Shown: positions 9,440 to 19,528 of the stretch, piece after piece
Layout: each line of letters starts with the position of its first letter
How positions within the stretch are numbered: position 1 is the first letter of the stretch
Origin: CAXBOO01 sp963977425
GTDB lineage: Bacteria > Bacteroidota > Bacteroidia > Flavobacteriales_D > Luteibaculaceae
Assembly: GCA_963977425.1 (NCBI GenBank)
Contig: CAXBOO010000004.1
Coordinates: 1-64,000 of the forward strand
DNA: 64,000 nt
Reading direction: 5' to 3'
Translations under genes and position numbers: made by a program
The notes under the pieces: generated by a model
Databases searched by the model: none
What the model saw: the letters and a program-made list of their open reading frames with translations, nothing else
Told to the model about the DNA's origin: nothing

Positions 9440-10916
9440 GGCGTTTACTTTTTACGACTTTAAAAGCCATTACTGCAAATAAAATAATTCCTATGTTCCT
9501 AAGCGCAACTTGAAGCATATTTGATTCGCTTACTATTGAATTCGAGCCGATATAAAGCGCCAAAGCCATTGCAAACAAAAGCCCAATTTTTTTTATCTGA
9601 TATGGAATTGGATAGTGTCTTTTGCCCATAAAATAGGAAAGTAGACAAATGGTACCATAACAAGCTAATGTGCTATAAGCAGAGGCCATATATCCGTAAG
9701 ACTCAATGAATATAAAGTTACCAGCCAAAGTGATTATAGCTCCAACTATGGCCAAGTAAATTCCCATATGGGTTTTCTTGCTCATTTTGTACCAAATAGA
9801 TAAGTTGATACTGATTCCCAAGAATACATTGGCGAGCAAAAGTACTGGCACTACTATTAAGCCAGGGTAATAACTTTCGTTTCGAATGAAGAATTTAAAA
9901 TAATCTATGTTGAGGCTGATGACCAAAGCAATGAGCAATACAAAGGCAGAGAAATAATTGAGCACAGTGCCTAAGAGTTCCTTTTTGCCATTGGCGCCAG
10001 CATTTCTAAAAAAGAGAGGTTCTGCCGCAAAGCGAAATGCTTGCACGAAAATAGTTACGAGCATGGCCAGTTTGTAATTGGCGCCATAAATACCAACTTG
10101 TAAATCGGCGTAAGTTTCGCCATGATTTCGCCCTAATATTTCTTTAAGGAAAATTCGATCAGCAGTTTCGTTCAATATGCCAAGCAATCCGATTACCGCA
10201 ATGGTTCCTCCATATTTCCAAAATTTAGGCAATATGGTCCATTGCAACTTCAGTAAGTTACTTTTAATGGCTACCCAACTGGCGGCTATCAGTTTGATGA
10301 TGGCTTGAGCTAAATTGGCTAAGAAGATGAGGAAAATTAGGGCGTTTTTGTCTTTAAAATACTCTGCAAATTTCCAATCAGGATTGTTTTCTGTGTAAGG
10401 AAACAACACCAAAATAATGAGGAGGTTTAAGCCAACATTAAAAACAATGCCTAAAATATTTATGAGCGCAAACTGTTTGGCTTTTTCGTATTGTCTTAAT
10501 CGTGCTAAAGCCAATGCCGACATGCTATCGAAAACAAGAATCAGAGCAAATACTTTGATGTAGTGATCGAATTCGGCAAAGCCAATAGCTGCTGCAATTT
10601 CATTAGAAAAATAAAAGGCAAAGCCTAAAAAAGCCAATCCGGTAATGGCTAATGAAGCCCACAAACTACCAAATACGGTTCCTTCATCCTGATTTTGAAT
10701 AAATCTGAAATACGTTGTTTCAGTACCGTATGATAATGCAATCATTAAAATAGATGCATAGGCATACATTACAGTAATGATACCGTAATAGCTAGGATCT
10801 ACAAATATTAGGGTATGCAACGGCACCAATAAGTAGTTGAGAAAACGTCCTACAATATTGGGCAACCCATAAATAGCGGTTTGTCCGGCGAGTTTTTTTA
10901 ATACACCTCCCGCCAA
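9432..10916 (-). CDS. Polysaccharide flippase (Wzx/MurJ-like, MOP superfamily)
   Basis: A 494-residue integral membrane protein with about 12-14 hydrophobic helices from residue 10 to the end and the N-terminal pattern AGQTAIYGLPNIVGRFLNYLL seen in polysaccharide biosynthesis proteins of the MOP superfamily. It should flip a lipid-linked saccharide across the inner membrane. In this neighbourhood (dut and a nucleotidyltransferase) it is conserved in Flavobacteriales. Its substrate (O-antigen-like unit or lipid II) is not resolved. It starts 3 bp after the crotonase stop. Confidence 0.88.
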   Translation of the reverse strand: MAGGVLKKLAGQTAIYGLPNIVGRFLNYLLVPLHTLIFVDPSYYGIITVMYAYASILMIALSYGTETTYFRFIQNQDEGTVFGSLWASLAITGLAFLGFAFYFSNEIAAAIGFAEFDHYIKVFALILVFDSMSALALARLRQYEKAKQFALINILGIVFNVGLNLLIILVLFPYTENNPDWKFAEYFKDKNALIFLIFLANLAQAIIKLIAASWVAIKSNLLKLQWTILPKFWKYGGTIAVIGLLGILNETADRIFLKEILGRNHGETYADLQVGIYGANYKLAMLVTIFVQAFRFAAEPLFFRNAGANGKKELLGTVLNYFSAFVLLIALVISLNIDYFKFFIRNESYYPGLIVVPVLLLANVFLGISINLSIWYKMSKKTHMGIYLAIVGAIITLAGNFIFIESYGYMASAYSTLACYGTICLLSYFMGKRHYPIPYQIKKIGLLFAMALALYIGSNSIVSESNMLQVALRNIGIILFAVMAFKVVKSKRLA

Positions 10917-10919
10917 AAT

Positions 10920-11693
10920 TTAAAAATTAGGCTTGCGTTTTTCCATGAATGCGGTTGTTCCTTCAACAAAGTCAGGAGTACCAAAGCAATTTCCAAATGC
11001 TTCTACTTCTGTGTCAAATCCATTCACGCCATCGGTATGACAGGCATTAACAGACAATATAGCTGCTTCTAAAGCTGTACGCGATTGACGGGCAATTTTT
11101 TCAGCTAGTTTGGTTGCATTGGCCATCAATTCAGCTTGTGGGTATACGTGATTTACAATACCCCATTGAAGACCTTCTTCGGCACTAATCATACCACCTG
11201 TAAAGATCATTTCAAAAGCTTTTCCTTTTCCAGCTAATAGCGATAAACGTTGTGTGCCACCATAACCTGGGATTAGTCCTAATCCAACTTCTGGAAGTCC
11301 AAGTTTTGCATTGTCACTAGCCAAACGAATATGAGCCGACATGGCCAATTCTAAACCGCCACCAAGTGCAAAACCGTTTACTGCAGCAATAACAGGCTTT
11401 GGAAAGTTTTCTATGTAATTGAATAATCGATTATGTCCTTCTTGACTCAATTCTTTTCCTTGATCAATATTGAACGAAGAAAATTCAGAGATATCAGCAC
11501 CTGCAACAAAACTTTTTTCGCCAGATCCGGTAAGTATTATGGCTCTTGTGGCTTCATCGGCTTTAAGTTCTGCAAGTGCATTGTGCAAGTCTTCAATTGT
11601 GGCTTTGTTTAGCGCATTGAGTTTGCTTGGTCGGTTAATGGTAATGGTACTAACACCATTTGTAGTGCTTACTAATATATTATCAAATGTCAT
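10920..11693 (-). CDS. Enoyl-CoA hydratase/isomerase (crotonase family)
   Basis: A 257-residue crotonase. The oxyanion-hole segment GSGEKSFVAGADISEF and both acidic catalytic positions (GGGLELAMSAHI and LPEVGLGLIPG) are present, as expected for a true enoyl-CoA hydratase of fatty acid or amino acid degradation. The ATG at 11693 (MTFDNILV) was chosen over an in-frame start 30 bp upstream, because the longer form would reach into the sensor kinase gene. The spacing from the kinase stop is then 5 bp, so the two are probably co-transcribed although functionally unrelated. Confidence 0.92.
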   Translation of the reverse strand: MTFDNILVSTTNGVSTITINRPSKLNALNKATIEDLHNALAELKADEATRAIILTGSGEKSFVAGADISEFSSFNIDQGKELSQEGHNRLFNYIENFPKPVIAAVNGFALGGGLELAMSAHIRLASDNAKLGLPEVGLGLIPGYGGTQRLSLLAGKGKAFEMIFTGGMISAEEGLQWGIVNHVYPQAELMANATKLAEKIARQSRTALEAAILSVNACHTDGVNGFDTEVEAFGNCFGTPDFVEGTTAFMEKRKPNF

Positions 11694-11698
11694 TTCAA

Positions 11699-14600
11699 TT
11701 AATTTTCCATCGCTAAGAAACATAATTTAAAGCTAGCACCATATGTACTGTCTTCTAAAATTATGCTCCCATTGTTTTGTTTTACCAAAGTGCTTATCAT
11801 ATAAAGTCCAAGCCCCATGCCAGTCTTTTTTGTGCTAAAATTTGGTAAGAATATTTTCTCTCTATTTTCTGGAGATATTCCAGTTCCATTATCCTTAAAC
11901 CTGATACAAATCTGATTTTCGGTAGTTTGAATGGTTATCTCTATTTGAACAGCTTTATCTGAATCTGTCGCCTCTATTGCATTGCTTATAAGATTGTTGA
12001 AAATTCGCGATAAGTGACTTTTATCTGCAGATAGTGAAGCATCTCCATGTATAGTGATGTTGTTTTGATGTGCTTGGTATGAAGGCAAATTGTGCAACAC
12101 GTTTATTATCGACAGAATCTCTGGTTTAGGATCGTTGAAAGAAGCTAAATCCCCAAAATCATTAGCAACTCGGGTTAGGTTGTTAACCTGATCTTGCAAC
12201 GAATCCAGAAATTTCTTGAATTTTTCTGGATTGAGATTACCATCTTCTAATTGGCGTTGAAAAAACTGGGCGTTCAGTTTAATTGGTGTTAGTGGGTTTT
12301 TAATTTCATGGGCTACTTGTCTAGCCATGCTGCGCCAAGTTTTTTCCCGTTCACTTTCAGTTAATTTTTCTACCGAATCTTCTAGCTCTTTTACTTTTTG
12401 GTTGTACGCCATGCTTAGTGCTTGCAACTCTCTTTCGGCCGGTACAGTTGCCGTAGTGTTTTTACCTTGAATAGATAATGATCGGATGTTATTGCTCAGT
12501 TTTAATAGAGGTTGACTGATGCTGTAACTTAAGAAAACGGAAAGGGTAGTAGCCAATAGAAAAACCAATAATAAGAGATTGATAAAGACTTCTGTTAGGT
12601 TTTCAATCCTGTTATTTAGCTCATCGTTTCTATTGAAAAAAGGCAAATGGATGTAATAATCTTTGGCATCTAAATTAACCGGAGCGTAAGCCGAAATAAA
12701 CTTAATACCGTTGAGTTCCTCATGTGTAACCATGGGTCTATTGTTTTTAGCAAAGTGGTCTAAAGCCTGTGGATTTATTCTGTCAGACAACAATCCTGCT
12801 TGGTAAACTTGTGGCCTTGAACTAGCCAATAAGTTTCCATTGGTTTTGTATATGTTTATGTCGGTAAAGAAAACAGTAGAAAATTTTCTGAGCAATGGGT
12901 TCAGAAAAGCCGGGTTACTCATAGCCCCTGGCGTACTAGCAATTTTATGTTCCAGCTCTATTTGAAGCGATTGTGTTTTTTCAAGAATATTATTTTCAAT
13001 GTTTTCAGTTTCGCTTTGGGTTAGATAATGATAACTAATGGCCGCCCAAATGCCCAATATACCTAAGCTGAAAAGCAATATAGCAGAACTTATATTGTTT
13101 CGAATGCTTTTTGTTCTCCATGAATTGTGGTAGAGATAACTGAAAGCATACAAGAGTAAAAAGATGAAAGTGGCTCTGCTTAACAACTTTATATAATCGA
13201 TGCTTTGTAACGGAAGCAGTACCGTATATTGCTCAATATCGAACTGGCTGTAATTGATAAGAGCATTTTTTGGAAATGTTTTTTGAAATTGTCCAAGGGG
13301 CTGTTCTTCAACCAATTCTTTATCAATATAAAAGGCGTAGGAATCTGGTTGAAGCGCTGGTTTGTTTTGTTCGAAAACAGTGAAATAACCTAAACCGTAT
13401 GGGGTGTATTTTTTGCTTACTCTAGCCGAATCTCCGTCAACAATTGAATATGCATAATAGCCGAGATATTCGTTTTGAAAGGCGGTTGCAAATAGCGATT
13501 CAAAATCCAAATCGTATACATTTTGTAAAAGTCGGGCTTCTTTAATGAGCTCAGGAAAATGATACGCTTGGAGTATATTTTCTCTATCTACAAGATTGTT
13601 TACAAATGCTGCTTGTTTCAACTTATAGTTTTCATTGAATTTAACTTCTGTAATAACCGAAGTAGCAATTGAAAATATGATGGCCAAGATCAAATAAGTT
13701 TTCTTGCGTTTGTAGCGCAACAATAGCCCAGCAACAATGAGTAGGAAATACACCATTGTACTTTGGAGTAAAAAGTAGGCAACTATAAATAGTGACGCCA
13801 TCAGTATAAAGGCCCATTTAGAATCTAACTTTATGCGAACGGCATGATACAGTAAATGTGCAATAATGACGCATATAGAAACGAAATAAAATATCGATAA
13901 CTCCTGTGTTAAACTGACGAGTTGTCCAGATGTTTCTTTTAAAAAAGCACAAAGTAGTAATGTGAGCAATACAACATAAACATTGCGTATGTAGTCTATA
14001 AACCTAACCGATATTAGGCTAAACAAAGCTTTGGTTGAGAAGAATAATCCAAGCAGTACGATCCCAAATTGTGGAAGGTTGCTAATGCCTAAAGCGTAAA
14101 ATTGGAATAAAAAAACGGTATTGATGTACGGAGAAAGTAGAGGAGATAGTACCCAAAGCAAGGTCAATACAGGAAATAATATGATAAGACCAACATTATT
14201 AATGCCTTTGGTTTTGGAGTGAAATAGGCAAAAAAGAAACAAAATGCTGAACAAGAATAAAGACAGATACAATGGGGCATTAATGGTACCTTTTTTACCT
14301 ATAAAGAGAATGTTATTCGCAAGTTGTAGCGAAATGCAATCTGTACAAGGGCTAATGTTTGCTGTGTAATTACTTGATGTATTTTGTGTAAATAAGTGAC
14401 TTAAGTTAAGAGTCGTTACAAAAGTGGTATCCTTATTGTGAACGGTTTTTATGTAGTATAAAGACGGTTGATTTTGAATCAGAGTATCGCTACTAGAACA
14501 GTGTTGTATAGAAGGAATAAACGTGTTTTGGTCAAAATATTGGAGCTTGTTTTTTACAAAGACAAACTGTGCTCTATTCTCCGAATTCGGATCATTCAAT

Positions 14601-14722
14601 TCACTAGCCAAAGTGTTTTCAATGGTCTTTTCTATCGGTTGTAGAAATAAGAAACCCTGCACAACCAACAGTATAAAAGCTATACTAGTAGCAAGATATA
14701 AAGTGATGTGTTTTTTTGACAT
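11699..14722 (-). CDS. Large membrane sensor histidine kinase
   Basis: A 1007-residue kinase. The N-terminal half holds roughly ten transmembrane helices, partly in a block at about 145-360, with extracytoplasmic segments at about 30-140 and 370-520. A second sensor segment at about 570-700 is closed by a helix and a HAMP-like linker (about 720-780). The HisKA box has the phospho-acceptor His805 (VAHEIKNPLTP), and the ATPase domain shows NLISNAIEA, DNGTGIS and GMGLGLYM. Domain order resembles NtrY-type kinases. No response regulator is adjacent, so it is an orphan here. A terminator of the upstream gene lies directly before its start. Confidence 0.9.
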   Translation of the reverse strand: MSKKHITLYLATSIAFILLVVQGFLFLQPIEKTIENTLASELNDPNSENRAQFVFVKNKLQYFDQNTFIPSIQHCSSSDTLIQNQPSLYYIKTVHNKDTTFVTTLNLSHLFTQNTSSNYTANISPCTDCISLQLANNILFIGKKGTINAPLYLSLFLFSILFLFCLFHSKTKGINNVGLIILFPVLTLLWVLSPLLSPYINTVFLFQFYALGISNLPQFGIVLLGLFFSTKALFSLISVRFIDYIRNVYVVLLTLLLCAFLKETSGQLVSLTQELSIFYFVSICVIIAHLLYHAVRIKLDSKWAFILMASLFIVAYFLLQSTMVYFLLIVAGLLLRYKRKKTYLILAIIFSIATSVITEVKFNENYKLKQAAFVNNLVDRENILQAYHFPELIKEARLLQNVYDLDFESLFATAFQNEYLGYYAYSIVDGDSARVSKKYTPYGLGYFTVFEQNKPALQPDSYAFYIDKELVEEQPLGQFQKTFPKNALINYSQFDIEQYTVLLPLQSIDYIKLLSRATFIFLLLYAFSYLYHNSWRTKSIRNNISSAILLFSLGILGIWAAISYHYLTQSETENIENNILEKTQSLQIELEHKIASTPGAMSNPAFLNPLLRKFSTVFFTDINIYKTNGNLLASSRPQVYQAGLLSDRINPQALDHFAKNNRPMVTHEELNGIKFISAYAPVNLDAKDYYIHLPFFNRNDELNNRIENLTEVFINLLLLVFLLATTLSVFLSYSISQPLLKLSNNIRSLSIQGKNTTATVPAERELQALSMAYNQKVKELEDSVEKLTESEREKTWRSMARQVAHEIKNPLTPIKLNAQFFQRQLEDGNLNPEKFKKFLDSLQDQVNNLTRVANDFGDLASFNDPKPEILSIINVLHNLPSYQAHQNNITIHGDASLSADKSHLSRIFNNLISNAIEATDSDKAVQIEITIQTTENQICIRFKDNGTGISPENREKIFLPNFSTKKTGMGLGLYMISTLVKQNNGSIILEDSTYGASFKLCFLAMEN

Positions 14723-14751
14723 AAAAAAAGGCGAAGGTTTTACGCTTCGCC
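14723..14751 (-). terminator. Rho-independent terminator of the T9SS cargo gene
   Basis: Read on the minus strand, GGCGAAG (14751-14745) pairs with CTTCGCC (14736-14730) and is followed by seven T (14729-14723). It lies after the T9SS cargo gene and touches the start codon of the kinase, so the kinase mRNA must start elsewhere or come from readthrough. Confidence 0.8.
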
Positions 14752-14777
14752 TAATTTAAGTGTATTTACTGTACGAT

Positions 14778-15851
14778 CTATTGCTTAATCAATTGACCAC
14801 TGTAAACTGTATTATTTTCAGTAATTGTTATTACATAAGAACCTGCATTAAGGTGAGCAATGCTGATGTTGTTTTTATCTGAAGTAGAAAGTAAAGTTCT
14901 ACCGCTTATGTCTGAAATAGTAACTACTGCTGCTTCAGAAGCTTTAACAGATATTACATCACTTGCAGGGTTAGGAAATACCATTGTACCTAAGTTTTTA
15001 ACTTCATTGATGCTGTTCGGGAAAATGTCATCTAAAGTTACAGTAACTGTTCGCAAAGTATCTTCTGTTGCATTGTATGTAAGAGATGCATAAGGAAATT
15101 TGCTTTGTGCACCGTAATAAAGATATTCAACTTCTGTTTCAGGTTCGCTTGATTGTCCTGTAAACTGACTTGCATCTTGCCACTGACATGGGAACCCAGG
15201 AATAAGTTGGATACACACTTCAATGATATTAGTAGTGGTAACTTCTTGACGTTCTCTTATCACGTCAGAAAAGGTTCCATTCAATGTTTCTAAAGAACCA
15301 AATGCATCAACCAATGAAGCAACTTCAACAGTAAGATCTATTCGACCTGAATCGATTGTCATTCCACCGAAATCTTGACCGATATAGAAACTTTGTCTGA
15401 AGTGACCAGTATCTTTGAAAGAATCACCATATCCATAAGGAAAACGAAGAATACTAAGTGTGTTATCCCAGTGTATTGCTTCAGGAGCTCCTCCAGTTGG
15501 GTTTGCAAATTCAGTTCCAATAACTTCAACTCTATCGTTAGAAACAACAGCGAAAGATGGACCTGCACCAAATTCAAAAGCAATTGACGCTGTAGGGAAT
15601 TCAGACGATGTCGTATAGTTAATAGGATCTTCGAACAATGTAGATTCTTCTAAATCTAGATCAACATCAGCGATAACAAATAGTTGGTGTTCGCTACTGG
15701 CAATACCGCCATCGATGTTCGCATTAGGAATTGTGTCAACGGCATCGTATGTAATGTCATTGATTGCTGGAGCGTTAGCACTTGTTATTTGATATTGAGC
15801 TGAAGCGCTAATACCTGTAATAAGGGCTATTGAGAGTATAACTTTTTTCAT
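14778..15851 (-). CDS. Secreted protein with T9SS type A sorting domain
   Basis: A 357-residue protein with signal peptide (MKKVILSIALITGISASAQ). Its beta-rich body, residues about 20-280, has acidic and Thr/Ser-rich segments, and a C-terminal type A sorting domain of about 70 residues follows (NLGTMVFPNPASD, then GRTLLST and LNAGSYVITI). It should be exported by Sec and then by the T9SS to the surface. The body has no recognised domain. The ATG at 15851 was chosen because it begins the signal peptide. It has its own promoter and terminator and is monocistronic. Confidence 0.85.
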   Translation of the reverse strand: MKKVILSIALITGISASAQYQITSANAPAINDITYDAVDTIPNANIDGGIASSEHQLFVIADVDLDLEESTLFEDPINYTTSSEFPTASIAFEFGAGPSFAVVSNDRVEVIGTEFANPTGGAPEAIHWDNTLSILRFPYGYGDSFKDTGHFRQSFYIGQDFGGMTIDSGRIDLTVEVASLVDAFGSLETLNGTFSDVIRERQEVTTTNIIEVCIQLIPGFPCQWQDASQFTGQSSEPETEVEYLYYGAQSKFPYASLTYNATEDTLRTVTVTLDDIFPNSINEVKNLGTMVFPNPASDVISVKASEAAVVTISDISGRTLLSTSDKNNISIAHLNAGSYVITITENNTVYSGQLIKQ

Positions 15852-15867
15852 AGGAGTATTTATTGAG

Positions 15868-15898
15868 CGAAAATACTGAATATGCAATTAGCACACAA
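15868..15898 (-). promoter_or_regulatory. Bacteroidota-type promoter of the T9SS cargo gene
   Basis: On the minus strand a TTG (15898-15896) is followed after 20 bp by TATTTTCG (15875-15868), one mismatch from the TAnnTTTG consensus. The start codon is at 15851, leaving a short leader. Confidence 0.55.
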
Positions 15899-15934
15899 CA
15901 TTTTATGTGAACGGTAATTAGAATTTGTATAAAA

Positions 15935-15964
15935 CGAAAAAACCTCGCAAAGCGAGGTTTTTTT
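15935..15964. terminator. Bidirectional terminator after the atp operon
   Basis: AACCTCGC (15941-15948) pairs with GCGAGGTT (15952-15959) around an AAA loop, with an A-run on the left and seven T on the right. It terminates the atp operon on the minus strand and could also work for plus-strand transcripts. Confidence 0.85.
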
Positions 15965-15985
15965 AATTATGTATTGTGTTGTTGA

Positions 15986-16846
15986 TTAACCGTTTAGGGC
16001 TTCAGCACCAGCACAAATTTCTAAGATTTCGTTTGTAATTGCTGCCTGACGTGCTTTGTTGTACGTTAACTTAAGTTCTTTAAGCATTTCGCTAGCATTA
16101 TCAGTTGCTTTATGCATCGCTGTCATACGTGCTCCATGTTCAGAAGCTACTGAATCAAGGATGCCTTTATAAACTTGTAAGTGAATGCTCTTTGGCAATA
16201 ACTCTTCAATAATTTCCTCTTTACTAGGATTGTATATATAATCCGTATTTGAGTCGTTGGTAACTGCTTGTTCAGCGCTTACAGACATTGGTAAAACCTG
16301 TTCGGTTCTAACAATTTGAGTAGCTGCATTTTTGAAAGAGTTATAAACAACCAATACTTTATCGTAGTCGCCAGCAACATATTTGGCCATTACTTCGGCA
16401 CTAATTGCTTTGCTATTTTCAAAAGAAAGTTCGTCGAAGATGCCTGTATTTACAGTTGATTTAGAGATTATTTTACTTGTAAAGTCATGTGCTTTTTTAC
16501 CAAGAAATAATACTTCAACACCACCAGTAATATTGGCATTTAGCTCTTTTACTTCTTTCGCAATGTTGTTGTTGAAACCACCACATAAACCACGGTTACC
16601 CGAAATAGCTATAATTAGTGTGTTCTTAACCTCACGTTGAATAGAGTAATCGCTTTCGTTGTCGCCCAAAGTAGAAGACACGTTGGAAATAATAGCACTC
16701 AATTTTTCAGCATACGGACGCATTTGAGTAATAGCATCTTGCGCGCGTTTTAATTTCGCGGCAGATACCATCTTCATGGCCGATGTAATTTGTCTTGTGC
16801 TCTGAACAGATGTTATTCTGCTTCTAACGTCCTTTAAATTTGGCAT
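15986..16846 (-). CDS. atpG: ATP synthase F1 gamma subunit
   Basis: The gamma subunit is the central shaft of F1 that couples c-ring rotation to catalysis in the alpha3beta3 head. The N-terminal helix (KDVRSRITSVQSTRQITSAMKMVSAAKLKRAQ) and the C-terminal helix (ARMTAMHKATDNASEML) are the conserved coiled-coil parts. The length (286) is normal. It is the last gene of the operon, 12 bp after atpA, and is followed by a strong terminator. The genes for beta (atpD) and epsilon (atpC) are absent here, as is common in Bacteroidota. Confidence 0.97.
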   Translation of the reverse strand: MPNLKDVRSRITSVQSTRQITSAMKMVSAAKLKRAQDAITQMRPYAEKLSAIISNVSSTLGDNESDYSIQREVKNTLIIAISGNRGLCGGFNNNIAKEVKELNANITGGVEVLFLGKKAHDFTSKIISKSTVNTGIFDELSFENSKAISAEVMAKYVAGDYDKVLVVYNSFKNAATQIVRTEQVLPMSVSAEQAVTNDSNTDYIYNPSKEEIIEELLPKSIHLQVYKGILDSVASEHGARMTAMHKATDNASEMLKELKLTYNKARQAAITNEILEICAGAEALNG

Positions 16847-16858
16847 TATACAGTCGTA

Positions 16859-18439
16859 TTAAGCTTTGTACTTAGAAGCAACTTCTGCAGCTGCTTTTTC
16901 TATTACAGATGTTAGTTCTTCAGTGTATTTTCCTGCTTTAAGCAAGTCTAAAGTGTCGCGGTGATTGCTTTCCATTAACGTTAAGAAATCAGCTTCGAAT
17001 GCTTTAACCTTGTTTACAGGTACGCTGTTCAACAATCCTTTGGTACCACAGTATATGATAGCAATTTGGTGTTCAACAGATTGTGGACTACTTTGCTTTT
17101 GCTTCAATATTTCCACGTTACGCATACCTTTATCTAGTACAGATTTAGTAGCAGCATCTAGGTCAGAACCAAATTTAGCAAATGCTTCAAGTTCACGGTA
17201 TTGAGCTTGATCAAGCTTCAAAGTACCAGCAACTTTTTTCATTGACTTAATTTGTGCGGCACCACCTACACGAGATACCGAAATACCTACGTTAATTGCT
17301 GGACGTACACCTGCTAAGAACAAGTTGTTTTCTAAGAATATCTGACCATCTGTAATAGAAATTACGTTGGTTGGGATATAAGCAGAAACGTCACCCGCTT
17401 GTGTTTCAATAATTGGAAGTGCTGTAAGAGATCCACCACCTTTAACTTTGTCTTTCAAAGAAGCAGGAAGGTCATTCATTTCAGCTGCAATGCTATCTAC
17501 TTCGATCACTTTTGCTGCTCTTTCAAGTAGTCTAGAGTGTAAGTAAAATACATCACCTGGGTATGCTTCACGCCCTGGAGGTCTTCTCAATAGTAGAGAA
17601 ACTTCACGGTAAGCTACCGCTTGTTTTGATAAATCATCAAATACGATCAAAGCTGGACGACCAGTATCACGGAAGTACTCACCAATAGCAGCACCAGTAA
17701 ATGGAGCATAAACTTGCATTGGAGCAGTTTCTGATGCGTTAGCAGCTACAACAGTTGTGTAAGCCATTGCACCAGCATCTTCTAGTGTTTTAACAATGTT
17801 TGCTACTGTAGAACCTTTTTGTCCGATAGCAACATATATACAATAAACTGGGTTACCTGCATCGTAAAATTCTTTTTGGTTGATGATGGTATCCAACGCT
17901 ACGGTTGTTTTACCAGTTTGACGGTCACCAATGATCAACTCACGTTGTCCACGACCAATTGGAATCATTGCATCAACGGCTTTAACACCAGTTTGCAATG
18001 GCTCAGCAACAGGCTGACGGAAAACAACACCAGGAGCTTTACGTTCCAAAGGCATTTCAAAAGTCTCACCTTGTATAGGACCTTTACCATCGATAGGATT
18101 ACCAAGTGTATCAACTACACGACCAAGAATACCTTCACCAACTTGAAGAGATGCAATGGTATTGGTACGTTTTACGGTATCACCTTCTTTTAGATTGTTT
18201 GATTTACCTAATAATACGGCTCCTACGTTATCTTCTTCTAAGTTTAGCGCGATGCCTTGTAGGCCGTTGCCAAAGTCGATAAGTTCACCAGACTGTACGC
18301 CTGATAATCCGTGGATACGTGCTATACCATCTCCTACTTGAAGTATAGAACCTACTTCTTGTAAGTCTGCAGCGTTCTTAAAACCTGAAAGCTGTTCTCT
18401 TAGTATGTTTGATACCTCTGCTGGGTTAACTTCTGCCAT
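16859..18439 (-). CDS. atpA: ATP synthase F1 alpha subunit
   Basis: The regulatory nucleotide-binding subunit of F1. The Walker A motif GDRQTGKT, the DDLSKQAVAYREVSLL segment and the PGREAYPGDVFYLHSRLLERAA block are all present, and the length (526) is usual. It lies between atpH (22 bp) and atpG (12 bp) in the atpBEFHAG operon. Confidence 0.98.
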   Translation of the reverse strand: MAEVNPAEVSNILREQLSGFKNAADLQEVGSILQVGDGIARIHGLSGVQSGELIDFGNGLQGIALNLEEDNVGAVLLGKSNNLKEGDTVKRTNTIASLQVGEGILGRVVDTLGNPIDGKGPIQGETFEMPLERKAPGVVFRQPVAEPLQTGVKAVDAMIPIGRGQRELIIGDRQTGKTTVALDTIINQKEFYDAGNPVYCIYVAIGQKGSTVANIVKTLEDAGAMAYTTVVAANASETAPMQVYAPFTGAAIGEYFRDTGRPALIVFDDLSKQAVAYREVSLLLRRPPGREAYPGDVFYLHSRLLERAAKVIEVDSIAAEMNDLPASLKDKVKGGGSLTALPIIETQAGDVSAYIPTNVISITDGQIFLENNLFLAGVRPAINVGISVSRVGGAAQIKSMKKVAGTLKLDQAQYRELEAFAKFGSDLDAATKSVLDKGMRNVEILKQKQSSPQSVEHQIAIIYCGTKGLLNSVPVNKVKAFEADFLTLMESNHRDTLDLLKAGKYTEELTSVIEKAAAEVASKYKA

Positions 18440-18460
18440 TGTTTTGGTCTTTAGGTATTA

Positions 18461-18997
18461 CTACTTTGATTGAAATTCTGTTTTTAATCTTTTTAATGAA
18501 GACAATATGCTACTGTCTATTTGGTTGTCGCCTATTCTGGCTACAAACCCACCGATTAGATCGGGGTTGATGCTTTCTTCAACTTCTATGGTAGCTCCTG
18601 CTGGGGCTAGTTTGGTTGAAATGGCATCGATATTTGTTTTGTCAAGCTTTACAGCGCTCTCAACATAAAGCTTAACAATGTTGTTGGCTTTTCTGTATGC
18701 ATCTTCAAAGCTATTGGCAATAGCTAATAGAATGTTGGCTCTGTTTTTAACCGATACAAACGCTAAGAAATCGATAGTAATATCGTTTAACTTACCTGCA
18801 AATATGGTTTTTAGTATTTCCGCTTTTTTCTCACCAGTAATAACTGGACTAGACAAAAACATGTCCATTTCCTGGTTGCCTTCTATGCTAAGCTTTAAGC
18901 TTTTCATGTCGGCTAAAACAGCATCAGCAGCAGATTTCTCTGTTGCTAAATCCAATAATGAAATGGCGTAACGTACTGCGGCTTTACTGTTTTTCAT
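18461..18997 (-). CDS. atpH: ATP synthase F1 delta subunit
   Basis: The delta subunit joins the peripheral stalk (b) to the top of F1. The protein (178 residues) starts with the helical bundle RYAISLLDLATEKSAADAVLADM and ends with the IGGFVARIGDNQIDSSILSSLKRL signature of the family. The gap to atpF is 7 bp. Confidence 0.95.
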   Translation of the reverse strand: MKNSKAAVRYAISLLDLATEKSAADAVLADMKSLKLSIEGNQEMDMFLSSPVITGEKKAEILKTIFAGKLNDITIDFLAFVSVKNRANILLAIANSFEDAYRKANNIVKLYVESAVKLDKTNIDAISTKLAPAGATIEVEESINPDLIGGFVARIGDNQIDSSILSSLKRLKTEFQSK

Positions 18998-19004
18998 CTT
19001 TGTT

Positions 19005-19499
19005 TTAGTTTAAAGATAATTCAGCTACCAATGTGTTAGCTAATTCTTTTTGCTTGCTATCAGCGCTCAATTCTTGTTTCAAAAGCTTTTCAGCAATTTC
19101 AATAGAAAGGGAAGCAACTTGAGTTTTGATTTCAGATACTGCTGCGTTTTTCTGTGCAATTATTTCTGCTTGAGCTTTAGCGATAATTTTATCTGCTTCT
19201 GCTTGTGCATTGCCTTTAGCTTCAGCTACAATAGCATCATGCGACTGTTTTGCAGTACGCAATAATTCGTCGCGTTGCTCATAAGCATCTTTAAGTAATT
19301 GCTCATTAGACGATTGCAATGAAGCCATTTCTTCTTTTGCTTTTTCAGCAGAGTTTAAGGCATTGTTGATGCTTTCTTCTCTACTTTTTACAGCGGTAAG
19401 AATTGGTGTCCAAGCAAACTTTTTTAGTAATACTAAAAGAATGAGGAAAACGACTAAGGTCCAAAATACTAGACCAATGGCTGGTTTAATTAATTCCAT
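19005..19499 (-). CDS. atpF: ATP synthase F0 b subunit
   Basis: A 164-residue stator subunit with one N-terminal membrane helix (LVFWTLVVFLILLVLLKKF) followed by a long charged coiled coil rich in Ala, Glu and Lys. A dimer bridges the a subunit and F1-delta. It is separated from atpE by 67 bp that contain a stable hairpin, the largest gap among the core genes of this operon. Confidence 0.96.
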   Translation of the reverse strand: MELIKPAIGLVFWTLVVFLILLVLLKKFAWTPILTAVKSREESINNALNSAEKAKEEMASLQSSNEQLLKDAYEQRDELLRTAKQSHDAIVAEAKGNAQAEADKIIAKAQAEIIAQKNAAVSEIKTQVASLSIEIAEKLLKQELSADSKQKELANTLVAELSLN

Positions 19500-19528
19500 A
19501 ATGAGTTTAAAATTACAAACAAAATAAA

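Noticed and set aside
17819..18193. Plus-strand open frame opposite atpA
   Set aside because: It is fully inside atpA, is Thr/Asn-rich and has no recognisable domain.
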